Shown here: positions 15,397 through 19,190 of the stretch, one piece after another
Position numbering within the stretch: position 1 is the stretch's first letter
How the letters are laid out: every line of letters starts with the position of its first letter
Source: Bacteroidales bacterium UBA7258
Lineage (GTDB): Bacteria > Bacteroidota > Bacteroidia > Bacteroidales > UBA932
Direction of reading: 5' to 3'
DNA: 19,190 bases
Assembly: GCA_002472565.1 (NCBI GenBank)
Contig: DKSK01000002.1
Coordinates: 1-19,190, forward strand
Program-made: the position numbers and the translations under genes
Notes under the pieces: model-generated
What the model was told of the DNA's origin: nothing
Seen by the model: only the letters and a program-made list of their open reading frames with translations
Database searches by the model: none

Positions 15397-16659
15397 ATGA
15401 AAAAAATCATAGCTGCCGCGGCTCTCGCCGCACTTTCAACCGGAGCCTTTGCACAGCAGGCTCTTTTCAGCGCGGCGAATGTTGTCTCCCCGCAGATCAA
15501 CGAAGACAACTCAGTGACCTTCAGGCTCTATTCGCCAAAGGCCGTCACTGTCGAGGTTACCGGAGACTTTCTCCCGACCAAGACGGTCACCATCAATATG
15601 GGAGGCAATTCCTTCACCTATGACACCCCGGGTGTCGCCCAGATGACCCAGGACACCTCAGGTGTATGGACTTATACTTCCGCCCCTCTCGGACCTGAAC
15701 TCTACCTCTACAATTTCGTAGTCAACGGCGAGAGAAGGACCGACCCTTCCAATATCTACCAGAGCAGGGATGTCGCCACATGGACCAACTACTTTATTAT
15801 CAGCTCCAAAGAAGGTGACTCCGGCTATCTTTATCTGCCTCATGACCTCGCCCACGGCAACCTTGAAAAGGTATGGTATGAAAGCCCTACCCTCAAGCTT
15901 ACCAGAAGAATGACAGTCTACACTCCTGCCGGCTATTATGACAAGGCCAACAAGGGTAAGAAATATCCTGTCCTCTACCTCCTTCACGGAGCCGGCGGAG
16001 ATGAGGATGCATGGTCTACCCTCGGAAGGGCCCAGCATGTGCTTGACAATCTCATCGCAGAGGGCAAGGCCAAGGAGATGATCGTAGTCATGCCGAACGG
16101 CAACGTCAATTCCCAATCCGCTCCTGGCGAATCAGGGGACGGAATGTATCAGGCTTCCATGGGCATGGGCAGAGGAAACGCCAAGGCTCCTGCCGCTTCC
16201 ATGGACTCTAGCTTCAACGACATCGTCAATTACATCGAGGCCCATTACCGTACTGCCAAGGGCAAGGACAACAGGGCTATCTGCGGCCTGTCCATGGGAG
16301 GCGGCCACACCTATGCCACCACCCTCCGCTTCCCGGACGAGTTCTCCTATATAGGACTCTTCTCCGCGGCCATCAGCGTTCCGGGTACCTCTTACGGCGA
16401 CCGCAGGTCCTTCCTTGAACAGGCCGATGCAAGCCCTAAATTCCAGGCAAGCATGAAGGCCCTCTTCGAGAACGCCAAGCCGAAGCTCTATTTCATCGGA
16501 ATCGGCAAGACCGACTTTCTCAAGCAGTCCAACGACCAGCTCAGAGAGTGGCTTGACTCCAAGGGCTACAAATATGAGTACATGGAGACCGAAGGCGGCC
16601 ATATCTGGCGCAACTGGAGGATCTACCTCACTCATTTCGCTCAGGAAATCTTCAAGTAG
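15397..16659 (+). CDS. Secreted CE1/esterase-D-like esterase, copy 2
   Basis: A 420-residue paralogue of the preceding gene with the same layout: a Sec signal (cleavage near AFA-QQ, 20/21), an N-terminal E-set/CBM48-like domain at about 28-130, and an esterase domain. It has LLHGAGGDEDAW, nucleophile Ser299 in GLSMGGGHT (the form usual in bacterial feruloyl-esterase-like CE1 proteins), probable Asp373 in GIGKTDFL and His402 in EGGHIWRNWR. Between the oxyanion region and the nucleophile it carries a Gly/Met/Ala-rich segment (SGDGMYQASMGMGRGNAKAP, about 246-265) that differs from copy 1 and probably shapes the substrate pocket. It lies 17 bases after copy 1 and 15 bases before the GH3 gene, so all three enzymes share one message. 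Whether it takes feruloyl, acetyl or another group is unknown; feruloyl-type activity is the best guess for this copy. Confidence 0.93.
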   Translation: MKKIIAAAALAALSTGAFAQQALFSAANVVSPQINEDNSVTFRLYSPKAVTVEVTGDFLPTKTVTINMGGNSFTYDTPGVAQMTQDTSGVWTYTSAPLGPELYLYNFVVNGERRTDPSNIYQSRDVATWTNYFIISSKEGDSGYLYLPHDLAHGNLEKVWYESPTLKLTRRMTVYTPAGYYDKANKGKKYPVLYLLHGAGGDEDAWSTLGRAQHVLDNLIAEGKAKEMIVVMPNGNVNSQSAPGESGDGMYQASMGMGRGNAKAPAASMDSSFNDIVNYIEAHYRTAKGKDNRAICGLSMGGGHTYATTLRFPDEFSYIGLFSAAISVPGTSYGDRRSFLEQADASPKFQASMKALFENAKPKLYFIGIGKTDFLKQSNDQLREWLDSKGYKYEYMETEGGHIWRNWRIYLTHFAQEIFK

Positions 16660-16674
16660 ATTTATTATACCCAC

Positions 16675-19020
16675 ATGAACAAATTAACCATTATGGCTTT
16701 AGCTTCAGCCGCTTTTCTTTCAGGCGTATCTGCCGCGGCTCAGCCGAAGCTTACCAAAGACAACATCAATCAGGTCCTCAAGGCCATGACTCTTGAGGAG
16801 AAGGCGAAGCTCGTTGTAGGAAGCGGCTGGGGCAGCATGAGCGCGGGCGGCGACCTTGACTACGGCTCAGTCCTTGTCCCAGGCGCCGCCGGAACCACTC
16901 AGGCGATTCCTCGTCTGGGCATTCCTCAGACAGTCCTCTCCGACGGCCCTGCCGGCGTCAGAATAAGCCCGACCCGTAAAGGAGAGAGCCGGACTTTCTA
17001 TGCCACAGGCTTCCCGGTAGGGACTCTCCTCGCGTCTTCCTGGGACACGGACCTTGTTTACAAGGTGACCAAGGCAATGGGAGAAGAAGTGCGTGATTAT
17101 GGCATCGACGTGCTCCTCGCCCCAGGCATGAATATCCACCGCAACCCTCTCTGCGGCAGAAACTTCGAGTATTTCTCCGAGGACCCGGTATTGTCGGGCG
17201 ACATCGCCGCCGCCTATGTCAACGGCATCCAGAGCAACGGAGTAGGGGTTTCGGCTAAGCATTTCTTCGCCAACAATCAGGAGACTAACCGAATGAACAA
17301 TGATGTCATCGCTTCCGAGAGGACTCTCCGCGAGATCTATCTCAGAAACTTTGAAATCATGGTGAGAAAGAGCGACCCATGGACACTCATGTCGTCTTAC
17401 AACCGTGTCAACGGCGACTTCACCCAGGCCAGCCATGATCTCCTCACCACCGTCCTTCGCGATGAGTGGGGCTTCAAGGGCATCGTCATGACCGACTGGA
17501 CGGGCCAGAGAGTCACCCCTGACCAGATCAAGGCAGGCAACGACCTCATGGAGCCAGGCATGGAGAGCGAGTCCGCCGAGTTGGTGGAGGCCGTCAAGAA
17601 AGGCACTCTCGCCGAGGCCGACCTCGACCGCTGCGTGCGCAGGATCCTTCAGTTCATCGTCCGCACCCCTCGCTTCAACGGCTATAAGTACAATGACACT
17701 CCAGACCTCGAAAGCCATGCAAAGGTAGTCCGCACCGCCGCCGCCGAGTCCATGGTCCTTCTTAAGAACGACGGCAAGGTTCTTCCTATGGCCGGCGTTT
17801 CCAAGGTGGCCCTCTTCGGCCAGGCCGGATATGAGACCATCGCCGGCGGAACAGGTTCAGGCAACGTAAACAAGGCCTATGTCGTGAATCTCTCCGACGG
17901 CCTCAAGTCCGCGGGTCTGAGCCTCGACCCTGACCTCGAGGCCTATTACTCAACCTACCTCGCCTTCGCGAAGCAGAGGCGCAAGATGGAGTCCGCTTCT
18001 ATGACCATCCTTCTCGGGGACGCCGCCATTCCTGAAGTAGCCGTTTCCAAGGCCGTCGCCAAGAAAGCCGCCAAGGAAGACGACATCGCGGTAATAGTCC
18101 TTTCCCGCAATGCAGGAGAAGGCGCCGACCGTCTTGAGTCCGACTTCAACCTCTCTGCCGACGAGAAGAATCTGGTTTCTGACGTCGCGGCTTCTTTCCA
18201 CGAAGCCGGCAAGAAGGTCGTAGTAGTCCTCAATATCGGCGGAGTAATCGAGACCGCTTCATGGAAGAACGCCCCTGACGCCATCCTGCTTGCATGGCAG
18301 CCTGGTCAGGAAGCCGGCAATTCCATCGCCGACGTGCTTTGCGGCAAGGTCAACCCTTCCGGAAAGCTCCCTATGACTTTCCCTATCGCCTACGAGGATC
18401 ATCCTTCTTCGAAGAATTTCCCGGCCGACTTCCACGGCGACATGTCCTTCAATCCGTTCGGGGATATGTCCCTCAAGCACGAGGTGAAGGATGTTGACTA
18501 CACCAATTACGAGGAAGGCATCTGGGTAGGTTACAGATATTTCGATACCAAGGGCGAAGCTGTCTCCTATCCTTTCGGATATGGTCTCAGCTATACCGAC
18601 TTCGAGTATTCCGATCCTGTGGTCAAGTATTCTGCCAAAACAGGTCTCACGGCGTCCGTGACGGTGCGCAACGCCGGAAAGACCGCCGGAAAGGAGGCTG
18701 TCGAGGTCTATGTGAGCGCTCCTGAGGGAGGACTCGAGAAGCCTGCCAAGGAGCTCCGCTCTTTCGGAAAGACCAAACTTCTCCAGCCGGGCGAGAGCCA
18801 GACTCTCACCTTCACTGTCGACCCTTACTATCTCGCCTCCTTCAATGAGAGTCACGAGGCTTGGGAGACCGTGGCGGGGGACTACAAAGTCTTCTTCGCG
18901 GCAAGCGTTTCAGACGTCCGCCAGACGGCCCTCTTCCGCGTTCCTAAGACGAAGTCCTGGGGAGTGCACAAAGCTTTCCCGATGCATCACCAGATTTCCC
19001 AGTTGAGCTTAAATAAGTAA
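16675..19020 (+). CDS. GH3 family exo-glycosidase (beta-glucosidase-like)
   Basis: A 781-residue secreted glycoside hydrolase that removes non-reducing-end beta-linked sugars. It has a Sec signal peptide (cleavage near residue 20-22) and no lipobox. The (beta/alpha)8 domain spans about 30-340 with SDGPAGVR (89-96), KHFFANNQETNR (195-206) and nucleophile Asp274 in VMTDW. The alpha/beta sandwich domain at about 355-570 contains SRNAGEGADR; Glu482 of GEG is the likely acid/base in this GH3 clade. A C-terminal fibronectin-III-like domain lies at about 645-750 after FGYGLSYTDFEY. All domains are present and length is normal. The motif set resembles BglB-type beta-glucosidases more than GH3 beta-xylosidases, but GH3 substrate range cannot be fixed by motifs alone. 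It is the last gene of the operon, 15 bases after esterase copy 2, with a terminator 22 bases after its stop. It is probably the step that frees monosaccharide after ester removal. Confidence 0.95.
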   Translation: MNKLTIMALASAAFLSGVSAAAQPKLTKDNINQVLKAMTLEEKAKLVVGSGWGSMSAGGDLDYGSVLVPGAAGTTQAIPRLGIPQTVLSDGPAGVRISPTRKGESRTFYATGFPVGTLLASSWDTDLVYKVTKAMGEEVRDYGIDVLLAPGMNIHRNPLCGRNFEYFSEDPVLSGDIAAAYVNGIQSNGVGVSAKHFFANNQETNRMNNDVIASERTLREIYLRNFEIMVRKSDPWTLMSSYNRVNGDFTQASHDLLTTVLRDEWGFKGIVMTDWTGQRVTPDQIKAGNDLMEPGMESESAELVEAVKKGTLAEADLDRCVRRILQFIVRTPRFNGYKYNDTPDLESHAKVVRTAAAESMVLLKNDGKVLPMAGVSKVALFGQAGYETIAGGTGSGNVNKAYVVNLSDGLKSAGLSLDPDLEAYYSTYLAFAKQRRKMESASMTILLGDAAIPEVAVSKAVAKKAAKEDDIAVIVLSRNAGEGADRLESDFNLSADEKNLVSDVAASFHEAGKKVVVVLNIGGVIETASWKNAPDAILLAWQPGQEAGNSIADVLCGKVNPSGKLPMTFPIAYEDHPSSKNFPADFHGDMSFNPFGDMSLKHEVKDVDYTNYEEGIWVGYRYFDTKGEAVSYPFGYGLSYTDFEYSDPVVKYSAKTGLTASVTVRNAGKTAGKEAVEVYVSAPEGGLEKPAKELRSFGKTKLLQPGESQTLTFTVDPYYLASFNESHEAWETVAGDYKVFFAASVSDVRQTALFRVPKTKSWGVHKAFPMHHQISQLSLNK

Positions 19021-19041
19021 GACTCAATAGCTTGAAATGTT

Positions 19042-19067
19042 AAAGGTCCGCTTCGGCGGGCCTTTTT
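19042..19067 (+). terminator. Intrinsic terminator of the operon
   Basis: GGTCCGC pairs with GCGGGCC (one U-G pair) around a UUCG tetraloop at 19052-19055, flanked by AAA on the left and TTTTT (19063-19067) on the right. It is a textbook intrinsic terminator 22 bases after the GH3 stop, closing the plus-strand operon. Confidence 0.93.
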
Positions 19068-19112
19068 CCGTATCTTTTCTTTTAAAAAAAAGGCAAAAAA
19101 AGTCGGGAAAAG

Positions 19113-19143
19113 TTTGGAAATACAAAAAAGGTGCGTATCTTTG
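19113..19143 (+). promoter_or_regulatory. Near-consensus Bacteroidota promoter, stable-RNA type
   Basis: TTTG at 19113-19116 and TATCTTTG at 19136-19143 match the -33 and -7 boxes (TTTG / TAnnTTTG) with a 19-base spacer. Long A-tracts at 19084-19100 lie just upstream, like an UP element. Transcription should begin near 19150 and run off the right edge. The leader (CGAAAGAACATTGAAAAGACTG-type sequence) resembles those ahead of rRNA operons, but no rRNA or tRNA sequence is reached, so the product is unknown. Confidence 0.8.
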
Positions 19144-19148
19144 CAATC

Positions 19149-19165
19149 CCGTTTGAGAAAAACGG
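19149..19165 (+). other. Hairpin at the predicted 5' end of the downstream transcript
   Basis: CCGTTT (19149-19154) pairs with AAACGG (19160-19165) around GAGAA. It falls exactly where the transcript from the promoter at 19113-19143 should start, so the RNA would begin with a six-base-pair stem. This may protect the 5' end or influence early elongation. Only the sequence complementarity is seen; the role is inferred. Confidence 0.45.
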
Positions 19166-19190
19166 CAGCGAAAGAACATTGAAAAGACTG

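Noticed and set aside
16867..17718. 283-codon antisense open frame inside the GH3 gene
   Set aside because: The opposite strand encodes the conserved GH3 catalytic domain including the nucleophile motif; the antisense translation has no recognisable motif or start context.
1..19190. CRISPR arrays, tRNA genes, insertion sequences, phage or toxin-antitoxin genes
   Set aside because: I saw no regularly spaced repeats, no tRNA-like cloverleaf, and no transposase, integrase or defence-gene motifs in any frame.

Overview
The window looks like chromosomal DNA from a Bacteroidota (Bacteroidales-type) bacterium. The evidence is an adjacent SusC/SusD pair, a one-protein hybrid two-component regulator, promoter boxes of the phylum's TTTG / TAnnTTTG type, A/T-rich start regions without clear Shine-Dalgarno sites, and many short-signal lipoproteins. 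By eye the genes are GC-rich for this group and strongly prefer codons ending in C or G, which also explains the long empty antisense reading frames. I cannot name a genus.

Layout. (1) Positions 1-2510: a hairpin terminator at the left, then the C-terminal part of a GH106-type alpha-L-rhamnosidase whose front is missing, then an intact metallo-beta-lactamase-fold lipoprotein, closed by a second hairpin terminator related to the first. (2) Positions 2531-6601, minus strand: a complete hybrid two-component system (HTCS) regulator with beta-propeller sensor, Y_Y_Y domain, one membrane helix, histidine kinase, receiver and AraC-type DNA-binding domain. (3) Positions 6602-6764: a divergent control region with candidate -7 boxes for both directions and three TTGA words spaced 11 bp apart. 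(4) Positions 6765-19020, plus strand: a seven-gene polysaccharide-utilisation-type operon: type-B carboxylesterase lipoprotein, SusC-like porin, SusD-like lipoprotein, an unassigned surface-lipoprotein candidate with two related domains, two tandem CE1/esterase-D-like secreted esterases, and a GH3 glycosidase. A strong UUCG-loop terminator closes it. (5) Positions 19081-19190: a new, near-consensus promoter with A-tracts upstream, resembling an rRNA or other stable-RNA operon promoter, whose product lies outside the window.

How it may work (inference): a saccharide bound by the HTCS sensor switches on the operon. SusC/SusD and the third lipoprotein capture and import an esterified ligand. 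Three esterases of two unrelated alpha/beta-hydrolase subfamilies remove acyl or phenolic-acid groups, and the GH3 enzyme releases terminal sugars. No endo-acting glycanase is present, so the target is more likely an already short, ester-decorated saccharide (feruloylated or acetylated oligosaccharide) or a phenolic-acid sugar ester than an intact polymer, unless other loci supply the endo-enzymes. This esterase-dominated, endo-enzyme-free utilisation locus is the most interesting unit here.
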